DNA of 64,000 nucleotides from Strigamia acuminata. Taxonomy: Eukaryota > Arthropoda > Chilopoda > Geophilomorpha > Linotaeniidae. The notes below the pieces were generated by a model. That model did not search any database. It worked only from the letters and a program-made list of their open reading frames with translations, and was not told where the DNA came from. Below are positions 47,013 through 57,760 of this stretch, in pieces (the stretch's first letter is position 1; the number at the start of each line of letters is the position of its first letter). The position numbers and the translations under genes were made by a program. The stretch spans positions 3,720,001 to 3,784,000 of the forward strand of contig OX442316.1 of the NCBI GenBank assembly GCA_949358305.1, in the 5' to 3' direction.

Positions 47013-47996
47013 ATGAGTTACATAAAACCAATCAAGGTACGATTAAAATAATACACCGAAAACACTCGAATTAACGTTATTTCTTCGATTTTTAAGGGAA
47101 TAGTGGCGTTGGTGACTGGCGGCGCATCCGGACTGGGTCTAGCGACTGTAAAGCGACTGGCTTCGCAAGGAGCCAAGGTGGTTATGCTCGATTTACCTTC
47201 ATCGAACGGATCGGAAGTAGTGAATGGGCTCGAAAACAAAGAAAATATCATTTTTGCACCCGCAGATGTAAAAATAATCAGAAAAAAAACGGAAAAAATG
47301 ACGAAAAATGAATTTTTTTTTTGGTTTAATTGAAGGTGACGAGTGAGAAAGACGTGAACGGCGCTCTGGATTTGACTTTCTCCAAATTCGGCGGTTTGGA
47401 CGCCGTGGTGAATTGCGCGGGGATCGGAATCGCGACTAAAACGTTCGACTTTAAAAGAAACACGCCGCATCCGTTCGCCGATTTCCAGAGGGTTTTGAAC
47501 GTTAATTCCACGGGCATCTTCAACGTTACGCGATTGGCCGTGGGTTTGCTGGGAAATAACCAACCGGATGCTGATGGCTACCGCGGAGTCGTGATTAATA
47601 CGGCGAGTGTTGCCGCTTTCGACGGGCAAAAGGGACAGATTGCTTACGCGGCGAGTAAAGGGTGTGTGGTGTCGATGACGTTACCAATGGCGCGGGATTT
47701 GTCCACGGATGGCATTCGGTGCTGTACGATTGCACCTGGTGAGGAAATTTGTTACTTTTTTGCTTTTGTTTTGTTGATTTTTGATTTTTTTTTTTTTTTT
47801 TTTCTTAGGGTTGTTTGAGACTGCTTTATTGAGAGGCTTGCCGGATAAAGAGGTTGAGAAACTTGTGTCTGCGGTTCCGTTTCCGAAACGGTTGGGGAAA
47901 GCCGACGAGTTCGCGCATCTAGTTCAGACTTTGATTGAAAACACGATGATTAATGGAGCGACGATTCGGCTAGATGGCGCGCTTCGAATGACGTAA
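47013..47996 (+). CDS. HSD17B10: HSD17B10-like short-chain dehydrogenase, copy 2
   Basis: Same four-exon layout as the gene upstream (47013-47036, 47097-47267, 47336-47738, 47809-47996). Exon lengths are identical (24, 171, 403, 188 nt) and the product is 261 residues. Active-site motifs are kept: [15 protein letters not shown] and YAASK. The C terminus ([11 protein letters not shown] and [10 protein letters not shown]) is closer to the canonical family sequence than copy 1, which has M-F-D-T-P-M-V and I-R-I-D. Divergence between copies is moderate, with about one residue in eight different in the parts compared. Both look functional. Upstream sequence (gcctcgctgtaattggt) is also shared. Confidence 0.95.
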
Positions 47997-49736
47997 TTTG
48001 GTTGAATTTTCGTGTATCGTTTTGTTTGTATCAAATGAAATTAGTTCAAAAAAATAAAAATTAATTTGTCAAAAATATTGGTTCTTGTAATCGCGTGGTC
48101 ACATACAGGGACATGTGAAGAAATGCACAAAAGAACGGCTGAAGAAATTCTAAAAGTAGCACAATTTCAAATTCAGAACTGACTTTATGTAATCAAACCT
48201 GAATTGAGACAAAAATTGATTAAAAACGCAGATTGACATACCGTACGGTACTGTATTTATCATTTGTACACATTAGATTTACTCTTGCATTGAAATAATG
48301 TTTTGTACAAGCATCGAGTTTCTTTTGGAGTAGGGCTGATTTTAGCTTAACTTGGACTGTTTTTCCTCCTTGATTATTCGTCATTGGTGGCGTTGTACCG
48401 ACGTGCTGAACGTGTGGTGGCCTGTGGTCACCAGGGTGGGTGAAAACAGGAAGAGCATTTTTCCCCACACAGAATTGAGCTGATTTTATTATTTGTTATT
48501 TTTTATCTTGCAAAATTAAAGGCAACAAGCTTCCTGTCTGAAGTGGGTTGCCAGGGCGACCCAGACAGCTGGAAGCAAACAGGAAATGCTTCCTGTAGAA
48601 CAAGGAAAACTTTGAGAAAAGAGTCAGTCTAATGTAAAACCTTGTCAAGAAACCACACAGAAAATTACTCCTAAATCAAACCGAAATATTTGGGATTAAT
48701 TCGTGCTCTTAACCAAGGATTGGACTCTTTCTTGTGATACAACATCATTGTGCCACGGGAATTTCATCTTGCCGTTAAGATATTGACGGAGGGATTTATG
48801 CAACAGTCGAGCCATTCAAACTACGTCGCGGACGCCATTTGAACCACTCGACGATCGTAATCCGAGCCATTCCAACTACGTCGCAGACGCCATTGGAACT
48901 ACTTGGTAGAATAGAGCGAGCTATTCCAACTACGACAGTCGCCATTGGAACCACTTGTGAGGAAGAGGGCTATTCGGACTACGGTTTTACCGCCATCTGA
49001 ACTACCCGGAGAAGTCTCGTTAATTCGAACTACGGCTACGCCGCCATTCGGATTAACGAAGTGAAGAAACCGAAATTGATCGGTCGGAGATAGAAGAAAC
49101 TGCGATTGAGCAGCCACAACGAGAGTCATCAGTTGCTGCTGCAGAGAATCGGGAAAATCGTAAGTGAGGAGAACGTTATTCGGACGAAGCAGTACGAAAA
49201 CGTCGCGTCGACGGGACGAACGGAGCCGGAGACGCCATTTTTTATCTTTCCTTTCAAATTTTATCACTAATATCATTTAAGTTTAACCTAGTCATTATGT
49301 ATAATTTAACAGTTTATTCATTGTAAATCGTTTTATCAGAGATAACTTTATTCAAGCTAAGAATAAATGAGAGCGTGTTTTTAAATAGAAAGTTTGGTTT
49401 ATTTTACGTTGATTTATTCAATCTAATTGGATAAATCAATTGTACGTTGATTTATTCTATCTAATTGGATAAATCAATTGTTGTGTTAGAATTAGTTAGA
49501 AGTATTAGTTATTTATTTAAAATATAAGAACCGTCGGGGTATTTAGTGATTTTCGCGGCCATAATTCAAATAATTTGGGTGATTTTATTAAAGAATAGGT
49601 CGGGATTACTACAAACGTTAAGATAACGTATACCCACGAGGAGATATTTAACCGAATGTCTTTCAATGATCCAGTTAGTTATTGCTGTGTGGAGATTTCA
49701 GAAGGTCCTCGATTATTTAGCAGTTAACGGAGCATT
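47997..49736. other. Intergenic with dispersed and degenerate repeats
   Basis: 48245-48345 is a diverged copy of 50755-50875 (shared tgtatttatcatttgtac and ttcttttggagta). 48500-48600 has inverted runs around gcttcctgt. 48800-49075 is a set of degenerate repeats (separate entry). Near 49395-49480 the phrase acgttgatttattcaatctaattggataaatcaattg occurs twice. Elongin C follows. Confidence 0.5.
48800..49075. repeat. ~53-bp degenerate repeats with CGCCAT cores
   Basis: Five units share the scheme gagc-attc-aactacg...cgccatt-gaaccact. The array is richer in GC and CpG than its surroundings and lies about 700 bp upstream of the Elongin C start codon. Confidence 0.75.
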
Positions 49737-50108
49737 ATGAGTACTAACGGTTCCGAAAAAGTAAAATCGTCCGAGATGGAGAAGTATAACGACAGCCATT
49801 GCGAAGGAGCGGATTCGTTGTGCGTGAAATTGATCGCTTCCGATGAAAAACCATTCATCATACTTCGGGAATATGCAATTCAGTCGGAGACCATTAAGGC
49901 CATGCTCAGTGGACCGGGCCAGTGGGCCGAATCCGAAACGAATCAAGTGAAGCTGCGCGAAATTTCGAGCCCCGTGCTTGAACAAGTGTGCAAATATTTG
50001 CAATATAAAGCGAAATACCACGAAAGTGCCGTGGAAATCCCCGAATTTCCGATAGCGGTGGACACGTGCCTCGAACTGATGATGGCAGCCAATTTCTTAG
50101 CTTGCTGA
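49737..50108 (+). CDS. EloC: Elongin C (intronless)
   Basis: Adaptor with a Skp1/BTB fold; it joins Elongin A and B in the transcription elongation factor and links SOCS/BC-box substrate receptors to Cullin-2/5 ligases. The frame is 123 residues; known orthologues are about 112-118. The N-terminal 30 residues are Ser/Glu-rich and not conserved. The core is highly conserved: V-K-L-I-A-S-D, then [36 protein letters not shown], and the end [10 protein letters not shown], where most orthologues end in F-L-D-C. No intron interrupts it, unlike almost every other gene here, which may mean a retrocopy. No poly-A tail is seen. A truncated copy lies at 52648-52929. Confidence 0.95.
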   Translation: MSTNGSEKVKSSEMEKYNDSHCEGADSLCVKLIASDEKPFIILREYAIQSETIKAMLSGPGQWAESETNQVKLREISSPVLEQVCKYLQYKAKYHESAVEIPEFPIAVDTCLELMMAANFLAC

Positions 50109-51299
50109 AGATAATATTCAATTATTTTCTTTTCAATTTTTCATTCTTTCAACTATTTTTTTATCGAATAAAATTTAGTCATTCTCTAATTGATTATTTA
50201 CGTTTTTAAAAGTGATTCAAGTCCTCAGTAGCTCCATCTATCTTTTGTTATTTAATTAATCTTGCCTTTATTTGGAAGACTGGACAAAATGAACAGTTCC
50301 AGAGATCCTCGCTGCATGATCGCCCACCCATCACTCATTACGTTTGATGATTTATTTAATAATTTAAATAGCTACCTTATAAAATAATAAAATTGCAATT
50401 CCAGCATGATTTTATTTTTTATTCACTCGAATCGGGATTTTCACATTGAAAAATTAATCTCGTCGGCAGTAAATTTGGAATTATTCGAATTTATATCGAC
50501 CAATATCTCTTGCACGAGTCGTAACTTGAAAAATAAAGAATAAAATAACAAATTCCCACATTTACCAACTTTTATTATGACAAAATAAAACAAATGGAAT
50601 TTTGGTTACCAACGTAAGCAGTGTTTTTGATAACTGTAAACTTCGATTCCGTTTAAAAACATGATTGGTTTCTTGCTACATCCGTGAAAAACAACGAAAC
50701 GAATTAAGTCCGACGTTTTCTGCTCTGCAGGGAAGTCCAGATACAGTCAAACACTTCTGCTCCGTATTTATCATTTGTACTCATTTCTGTTACTGTGTAA
50801 GAATTCATTATTGTATTTATTCTTGCATTGAATCAATATTTGGCACAAGCACCGTGTTTCCTTTGGAGTAATAAAACCCCTAAAAATACTATATTTTTGG
50901 ATAGGATTACAGTTTTCGAAATATCATTTTCTACGGGCGGATGATTATGAGATAAGCTGGCGACGCGAGTGGTAGTACCGTCCTGTAGCTACCCGCTCGT
51001 TGCATTCTTTCAACTGTTTTTGTTTGTCGAATAAAATTAATAATTTGCGTTTTTAAAATTGACTCAAGTCGTGAGTAGCTCCATCTATCTTTTGTTATTT
51101 AATTAATCTTGCCTTTATTTGGACAAAATGAACAGTTCCAGGGATTCTCGCTGCATAATCGCCCACCCATCACGTTTGATGTTTTGGTTGTAAATGAAAA
51201 TAACAATAAACACATCTGTGATTTTAACACTTAATAATAGACTTAATAAATTAAATAAAAACAATTTTTCAACTTTTGCAATGATACACATTGATCTAG

Positions 51300-52390
51300 A
51301 CTTGTTAAAGATAAAAAACAAGAAATGCATTTAATTTCTACAAGCTAAATCAAGAGAAACCTTTTCTGGTTCAATTGTACCCACTAATTGTAAATTGTAA
51401 ATACAAATTATTATACAGGGTGGCCCAAATAAACCTGACCCGACAATACAAGAAGGATTACGGTATTAAGGGTGTCTCAATTAAATATACAGTATATTAA
51501 CCCTCCAAAAGTGTTTTTATTTTTTTTCTCAAAAACTATTGGGATTTCCATTCTGAAATTTCATGTATTTTCATTTAACATCATAACAAACAATAAAAAA
51601 AATAATAGATTTAAAAATCGCAAAATTTTTTTTTTTACAAAATTCCTTTGTTTACTCATTACTTTTGAATGCAATGTCAATTATTTTTGTCGCTCTCTTT
51701 TGACAAATGCTGAATTGCTGAAATTTCTTCATAAACATGAAATACTCAGAGAATAAAATCATTTTCACTCATTTTTGGAAAAAAATTTTCGGCTTGGGGT
51801 CAAAAATGACCCGGGTTGGGTGAGTAAGGGATTTTTTTTAAGTTGGGGCTGTAACTGGAGAGTTGGAGAGTTGGAGACGCCGGGAATTGAACCCGGGACT
51901 TTTCACATGCGAAGCGAACACTCTACGGCTGATGATCAAAAACCCGGATGATCAAAAACCACTGAAACACAAATTTCCATTAATGAAAAGTCCACTTCCA
52001 AAAAAGTGTATCGTCAGATAAAAATTAGAAACAAACAAAAACACTTGAAATTCCTTTCTTTATTCCAGGCACAAAACAGAAAAAAAAAATCACTTATTTC
52101 TTTAAAGAAATACGATTTGTTTTTTTTTTATATGATTACAGTTACAGTTTTGGCGATTTTTCATTTTTAACAAGCGGATGGCTGTGGACCAATAAATCGA
52201 ATGGCAAGTACAGTCTGTTATTCTGTGGTACCGTCCTGTGGCTACCCGCTGATATCGCTGCATTGTGGGAAGGCCTAACTAATGGCCGCTACATTTTGAA
52301 AAACATCAGCGTCGTTCCAAAGGCCGTAATATAAGATTTTAAGAGGTTTGTGTTGTGTGCAATGAAACATTTCGATTCTTTATGAACGAA
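51300..52390 (+). repeat. Left arm of a ~1-kb inverted repeat
   Basis: Pairs in reverse orientation with 54950-55910. Matching landmarks, outer to inner, are aagataaaaaacaagaaat, cctgacccgacaatacaag, a tRNA-Ala sequence, caaacaaaaacacttgaaat, and ggtaccgtcctgtggctacc. The left arm has an insertion of about 300 bp (51500-51850) and more substitutions than expected for a new copy. Confidence 0.85.
51873..51932 (-). pseudogene. tRNA-Ala pseudogene, 5' part lost
   Basis: On the minus strand this matches the intact tRNA at 55341-55411 from the D-arm (gtagagtg) through anticodon, T-arm and 3' acceptor strand. The 5' acceptor strand and half of the D-arm are replaced by a duplicated tgatgatcaaaaaccc segment. 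Confidence 0.88.
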
Positions 52391-52530
52391 AGTGCAATTT
52401 TGGACAACATTGAGTTGTTGTTTGCCCTGAAATGGCATTTACTGCTCTAGAAATGTCATTTTCACTTTTCAGACGATAAATGTGAAAAAAATAACCTCTT
52501 TGGGTGCGGTGTATTCAGAATTTTTATGGA

Positions 52531-52647
52531 AATAACACGCAGATTTTTCACAGAATTTCTATGGAAATAACACGCAGATTTTTCACAGAATTTCTATGGA
52601 AATAACACGCAGATTTTTCACAGAATTTCTATTGAAATAACACGCAG
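52531..52647. repeat. 35-bp tandem repeat, ~4 copies
   Basis: The unit aataacacgcagatttttca followed by cagaatttctatgga repeats with period 35. Its last copy runs exactly into the truncated Elongin C copy at 52648. Confidence 0.92.
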
Positions 52648-52929
52648 AAATTGATCGCTTCCGATGAAAAACCATTCTTCATTCTTCGGGAATATGCAAT
52701 TCAGTCGGAGACCATTAAGGCCATGCTCAGTGGACCGGGCCAGTGGGCCGAATCCGAAACGAATCAAGTGAAGCTGCGCGAAATTTCGAGCCCCGTGCTT
52801 GCAGAGGTGTGCAAATATTTGGCATATAAAGCGAAATACCACGAAAGTGCCGTGGAAATCCCCGAATTTCCGATAGCGGTGGACACGTGCCTCGAACTGA
52901 TGATGGCAGCTAATTTCTTAGCTTGCTGA
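52648..52929 (+). pseudogene. 5'-truncated Elongin C copy
   Basis: Encodes the last 93 residues of Elongin C (from K-L-I-A-S-D to F-L-A-C) with few substitutions compared with 49737-50108: F for I in F-F-I-L-R, A-E-V for E-Q-V, A-Y for Q-Y. Similarity continues for about 160 bp into the 3' flank. The frame is open but has no ATG, and an in-frame TGA lies 15 bp upstream. The junction reads cacgcag|aaattg, which has the form of a splice acceptor, so expression from an unseen upstream exon cannot be excluded. Most simply it is a partial duplicate. Confidence 0.85.
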
Positions 52930-53090
52930 GGATAATATTCATTTCGTTTTTTTCAATTTTTTATTTTTTCAACTGTTTTTTTTTGTCGAATAAAATTTTG
53001 TCATTCTCTAATTAATTATTTGCGTTTTTAAAATTGACTCAAGTCGTTAGTTATCTTTTGTTATTTAATTAATCTTGCCTTTATTTGGAA

Positions 53091-53290
53091 GATTATAACG
53101 CTGGAATCGTAGGTGAAAATGCCTTCGTGCAACATTGAAAACCTTTTGTCGCCACCAATAGCCAGGAACGGTGCCCTCATGCCCTTTGATGTCATCTGCT
53201 TTGACACCTCCACAGCGAGCTAGAATTTCTTTCTGGCCGTAGATTTGATTCTGCCATTTCTGCTTGGAATAACTCGCTCCATCAGCATGA
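53091..53290 (-). pseudogene. Chitin deacetylase exon fragment with frameshift
   Basis: On the minus strand, an intact acceptor (ttttctag) is followed by D-G-A-S-Y-S-K-Q-K-W, then G-Q-K-E-I-L-A and G-V-K-A-D-D-I-K. One extra G at about 53182-53184 shifts the frame. In the next frame the text continues G-M-R-A-P-F-L-A-I-G-G-D-K and F-T-Y-D-S-S. This is the R-A-P-F-L...G-G-N/D motif of arthropod chitin deacetylases (polysaccharide deacetylase fold). The fragment ends abruptly at 53091, where the duplicated Elongin C flank begins. No other exon of the gene was found nearby. Confidence 0.82.
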
Positions 53291-53928
53291 CTAGAAAAAA
53301 GAAAGAAAAAGGTCTTAGAAGTAAATCTGCGAAGAAATAATCATTTTTAATGTGTGTATCCATCCAAATACATTTTTTTGTCCAAAAACATATTCGTGTT
53401 TCGGGTATATCCCAAAAAATCTTATTTCACTCGTCAATTAACTAAACGTGTCATGTATTATAATATGAATTTCACTTGTACGGGGCTTTTTTCATTAATA
53501 AACAAATCATACATCGAAGAAAACTTTTCTTTTCTAAATTCTCTTACTAAACACACCATATTTCACTTGATTTTAAATAAATTAAATTAATTTTTGTTTT
53601 AATAAAATGACGTGTGACCCGAACTTTCGTCTTGGGATACGATGATGAATAATTTATTATCGAGTAAACATTTGTTTGGAATTCGTAAAATATAAAATGA
53701 TAAGGAACTTCTCTGCAAGACACACCTTGATGAAGGTGAGAAGCGCTCGAGTAATTCCCCATCGCCAAACAACAATTCCGAAAATTTATATTGCATTTGC
53801 GAGAAGATCATCTCGTAGAATTTTATTGCACGTTGTCGTTTATTTCTTCTTTTCAAGAAATATTCACGCCAAACGAACTGTCGTATAAACAACAACTAAA
53901 TGTACGCCACTTGTCCATCAATAAACTT

Positions 53929-54567
53929 TTAAAGGTCATGGGAAGAGAAAAATAAAAATTGAGGAGAAGATTGTTTGTGTCATTATTAGACCAAATCCAT
54001 TGTTGAAACGTGTTCAATTGTTTCGAGAGTGTTATATCGTTCGTTTAAACGTTTGAAAATTCTCAAATGTCCTCCATTTTTAGTTTTCGAAAGTTTCCAA
54101 AAGTTGCCGTTGGTGGCGCTATTTATGACGTCATCGGCGACAAACAAGCAGCTTTTTAGCATGAGCTTGGCTTCATTTAAGAGCTACAAAATTTTTTTTC
54201 CAAATTTGACAACACTGTTAGGTTATTGGGATTTTAATATTCAGTAAATATTCCAATTTGCTATTTGTTGCAAGTGTATAGGTTCAAAAGAACTAATAAT
54301 AAATTTTCGTAGTTCTTAAATGAAGCCAAGCCCATGCTAAAAAGCTGCTTGTTTGTCGCCGATGACGTCATAAATAGCGCCACCAACGGCAACTTTTGGA
54401 AACTTTCGAAAACTAAAAATGGAGGACATTTGAGAATTTTCAAACGTTTAAACGAACGATATAACACTCTCGAAACAATTGAACACGTTTCAACAATGGA
54501 TTTGGTCTAATAATGACACAAACAATCTTCTCCTCAATTTTTATTTTTCTCTTCCCATGACCTTTAA
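53929..54567. repeat. 268-bp inverted repeat (fold-back), ~100-bp spacer
   Basis: Arms 53929-54196 and 54299-54567 are reverse complements with only a few mismatches, so the DNA or RNA could form a hairpin of about 268 bp. Arm ends read ttaaaggtcatgggaagaga. It sits inside the spacer of the larger inverted repeat (51300-52390 / 54950-55910). Both arms contain the same open frame in opposite orientations, which is a by-product. Confidence 0.92.
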
Positions 54568-54949
54568 ATCAAATTCAATAAAAGCTCACCCTCACTATGC
54601 AATATTCGTATACAGCTGAAAATAGTCGTGCCCAAGAATAAAGAATATTTGCGCACAAAAACATGCTAGAAAATATGATTCGTCGGTGGTGATGCTGATT
54701 TTCATTTCAGTTTATGCACCCCGCTCGATGACGACGTTTGAGTAACACAAATTCAATCTGCAAATAAATAAATAAATAAGTGAATAAATAAGTGAATATA
54801 CTACTTTTTCAATTTTTGTGTATCGTATTTCTGATTTTCTGATTTTTCCAGGTATTTCTGGAAATTTGAACTAACAAAAGAAAATTAAGTTGATTAGAAA
54901 GTAAATTTTACAAAGATAAATTATGAGAAAAAAATGAACACAATACTTA

Positions 54950-55910
54950 TTGCATCTTTAATGATTGAAATGTTTCAATACAAACAACACAAACCTATCA
55001 TAATCTTAAATTACGGTCTTTGTGACGAAGCTGATGTTTTTCAAAATGTAGCGGCCATTAGTGACGCTTTCCCACAATGCAGCGATACAAGCGGGTAGCC
55101 ACAGGACGGTACCACAGAATAACAGACTGTACTCGAGTTCTTGGCTCACAAAAAAATCATATTTCTTTAAAGGAATTGATTTCTGTAAATTTGTAATGTT
55201 ATTTTGCTGTTTTGTGCCTGGAATAAAAGAAGAAATTTCAAGTGTTTTTGTTTGTTTTTAATTTTCATCTTACGATACACGTTTTTGTAAGTGGACTTTT
55301 TATTGATGGAAATTTGTGTTTTAGTGGTTTTTGATGATTCGGGGACGTAACTCAGCGGTAGAGTGTTCGCTTCGCATGTGAAAAGTCCCGGGTTCAATTC
55401 CCGGCGTCTCCAAGTCTACAGTTACAGAAATGTAAGATTTTATTTTATTTTATTTTTTAAAAATGATTAATATATATTTAATTGAGACACCCTTAATACC
55501 GTAACCCTCCTTGTATTGTCGGGTCAGGATTCTTTGGGTCCTGTATAATAATTTGTATTTATTTTATTGGGATGATTGAATAAAATTAGATATTTTTTGT
55601 GTAATTTCGACTCTTTATGCACAAAATTGCAACTTTGCACAACATTGACATTAAATTGTAATATTTTTGTGCTCTTGTTAAATACAGTCCTTTATAATAT
55701 TAAATTTTGAAATATTATTCCATTTTTGTTCACTCAATGCACCTATTAATTGTAAGTCCTGGCATTGGTATATCGTGATTGGTATTGGTATTTAAGTAGT
55801 TTGTTTTGATTTGCTTCAATTAGTGGGGACCATAATCAGAAAAAGTTTCTCTTGATTTAACCTGTAGGAGTTGAATGAATTTCTTGTTTTTTATCTTTAA
55901 AAATTTGGCA
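54950..55910 (-). repeat. Right arm of the ~1-kb inverted repeat
   Basis: Reverse-complement partner of 51300-52390. It includes the intact tRNA-Ala at 55341-55411, and its tRNA portion keeps the complete cloverleaf, unlike the left arm. Confidence 0.85.
55341..55411 (+). tRNA. tRNA-Ala (anticodon CGC)
   Basis: A 71-nt cloverleaf can be drawn. The acceptor strands GGGGACG and CGTCTCC pair at every position with a G3-U70 wobble, the alanine identity element. The D-arm is ACTC-AGCGGTA-GAGT. The anticodon arm is TTCGC-TTCGCAT-GTGAA with CGC at 34-36. The T-arm is CCGGG-TTCAATT-CCCGG. The internal A and B boxes are intact. CCA is not encoded; the next bases are aag. Confidence 0.95.
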
Positions 55911-56440
55911 TTTTATAACCTGACGTTTAATTAGATTCCAGGTTTTATAGATTCCCTAAATCCAAAATAAACGCCGCCATTTTATTAATTTCTAAACGTC
56001 GATTGACTTCACTCGGATTATCAATAAATGACAACATTTTTCAAGCCATCTTCAGAATTTTATTAGCAAGCATAAATATGATTGAAAATTTTGGATTTTA
56101 TAACCTGACGTTTAATTCGATTCCAGGTTTTATAGATTCCCTAAATCCAAAATAAACGCCGCCATTTTATTAATTTCTAAACGTCGATTGACTTCACTCG
56201 GATTATCAATAAATGACAACATTTTTCAAGCCATCTTCAGAATTTTATTAGCAAGCATAAATATGATTGAAAATTTTGGATTTTATAACCTGACGTTTAA
56301 TTCGATTCCAGGTTTTATAGATTCCCTAAATCCAAAATAAACGCCGCCATTTTATTAATTTCTAAACGTCGATTGACTTCACTCGGATTATCAATAAATA
56401 ACAACATTTTTCAAGCCATCTTCAGAATTTTATTAGCAAA
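55905..56440. repeat. 185-bp tandem repeat, ~2.9 copies
   Basis: Three direct copies begin at about 55905, 56090 and 56275 (landmark tgacgtttaatt at 55921, 56106, 56291). They are almost identical. No coding potential. Confidence 0.95.
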
Positions 56441-56547
56441 CGTAAACCTGGACAAAATATTTTTGAAAATAAAAGAAAAAAATACAAAGAAAAAAACAAA
56501 AAAAGAAAAGAAAAGAAAAGAAAAGCAGAATCCGGCCGAAGATGGAC

Positions 56548-57728
56548 TTAATAGGTGAGCGGTACGATACAAGGGCCGGAACCATTTTCTGCCAACGAAT
56601 CGTTTCGCGAGTCCTCAACAACCCCGTACGGGTTATTCGACTCCCTGGCTTGCATCAAATTAGCTCTTTTTTGATCCAAGTCTTGGAGATATGCCTGTAA
56701 GGTACTGGGCAACTGATACCAAGTGTACGGATGCCAATTACTGGGGACGACGGAACTCGCTGCTGACTGCCATGGATTGAGTGTGATGAAGCTGAGTGAT
56801 GGAAACTCTTTTCTCCTGGACTTTGCGTATTGCTGGGGTTGTTGTGGCTGCTGCTGCTGCTGTGGATTAACCGCGGCGCCCTGCCTCTTGAACCTTTTCC
56901 GACCCGCCGAACCCTCTCCCGGCGCTGGCAGCTGGTAATGCGTTGGCATGCTGAAAAACTGAATCGTAGACGATGAGAAATAATCAGTCAAATGTATTTT
57001 ATCCTCGTCATCGGACGATGACTTTTTAAATGCGATTAAATCGGCGATTCCGTCTTCCCCGTACAGCTGATGGATGTGCAGCGAGTCGCGGCTGCTCGTC
57101 CTCGACGACCGGCTCGGCGCCTGGATCGGGGCCACGAACATCACGCCCGACTCCTTCAACGGGGGGGGAGCTTCGTGCGGTGGCTCACGCTCTCTGCTGT
57201 GCGACTGCGACGAGCTGCGCGGCCGTTTGCGCTGGTCGCGCACCTCTTTGCGCGCGGTCGGCGCTTTCGGCGCCGGTTTCGTCGTCTTCGGGGTCAGCTG
57301 CGGCTTTTTTTTTTGCATAAGTTTCGGCACCTGGTTCATCTCGAGGGTTGCTTCGAGAAAGCGCGGCTGCGGCTTCAAGATGGCGGTGCCGTGCACCATG
57401 AGGTTGACGCCGATGTAGGGCGGCATTGTCAGCGTGATTTGTTTGAATGCACATTCGAATTCTCCTATGCTGGCGTTTCGGTCGTAACGACGGTCAATTA
57501 GGACTGTGGGGGGATGGTGGAGTGATTATCGTAATTATCGTAATTATGGTGGTGTCACCTTTGATCGCGTCGTCTAGTACGTTGGCGCACAGTCGCGCGG
57601 TGACTTGGGTGGTTGGAGCTAGGCAGGGACTCGAGTTGATCTCGAGAAGCCACGGGTGGAAGTTTTCGGTTAACATGAAATCGGCGCCGTATAGTTCGAA
57701 ACAGCCCTGACATTTAAAAAGAAATGAT

Positions 57729-57760
<32 letters not shown>

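Larger units (their letters stand above)
50109..52530. other. Rearranged intergenic region downstream of Elongin C
   Basis: 50998-51185 is a copy of the Elongin C 3' flank (50140-50345), without coding sequence. 50755-50875 is a dispersed repeat. 51300-52390 is the left arm of a large inverted repeat that includes a tRNA pseudogene. No protein-coding gene is supported. Confidence 0.6.

Noticed and set aside
52651-52929. Second functional Elongin C gene
   Set aside because: It has no start codon and an in-frame stop upstream; kept as a truncated copy unless an upstream exon is shown.
54029-54467. Pair of identical small proteins on opposite strands
   Set aside because: The open frame is duplicated only because it lies in the hairpin arms; no start context or family features.
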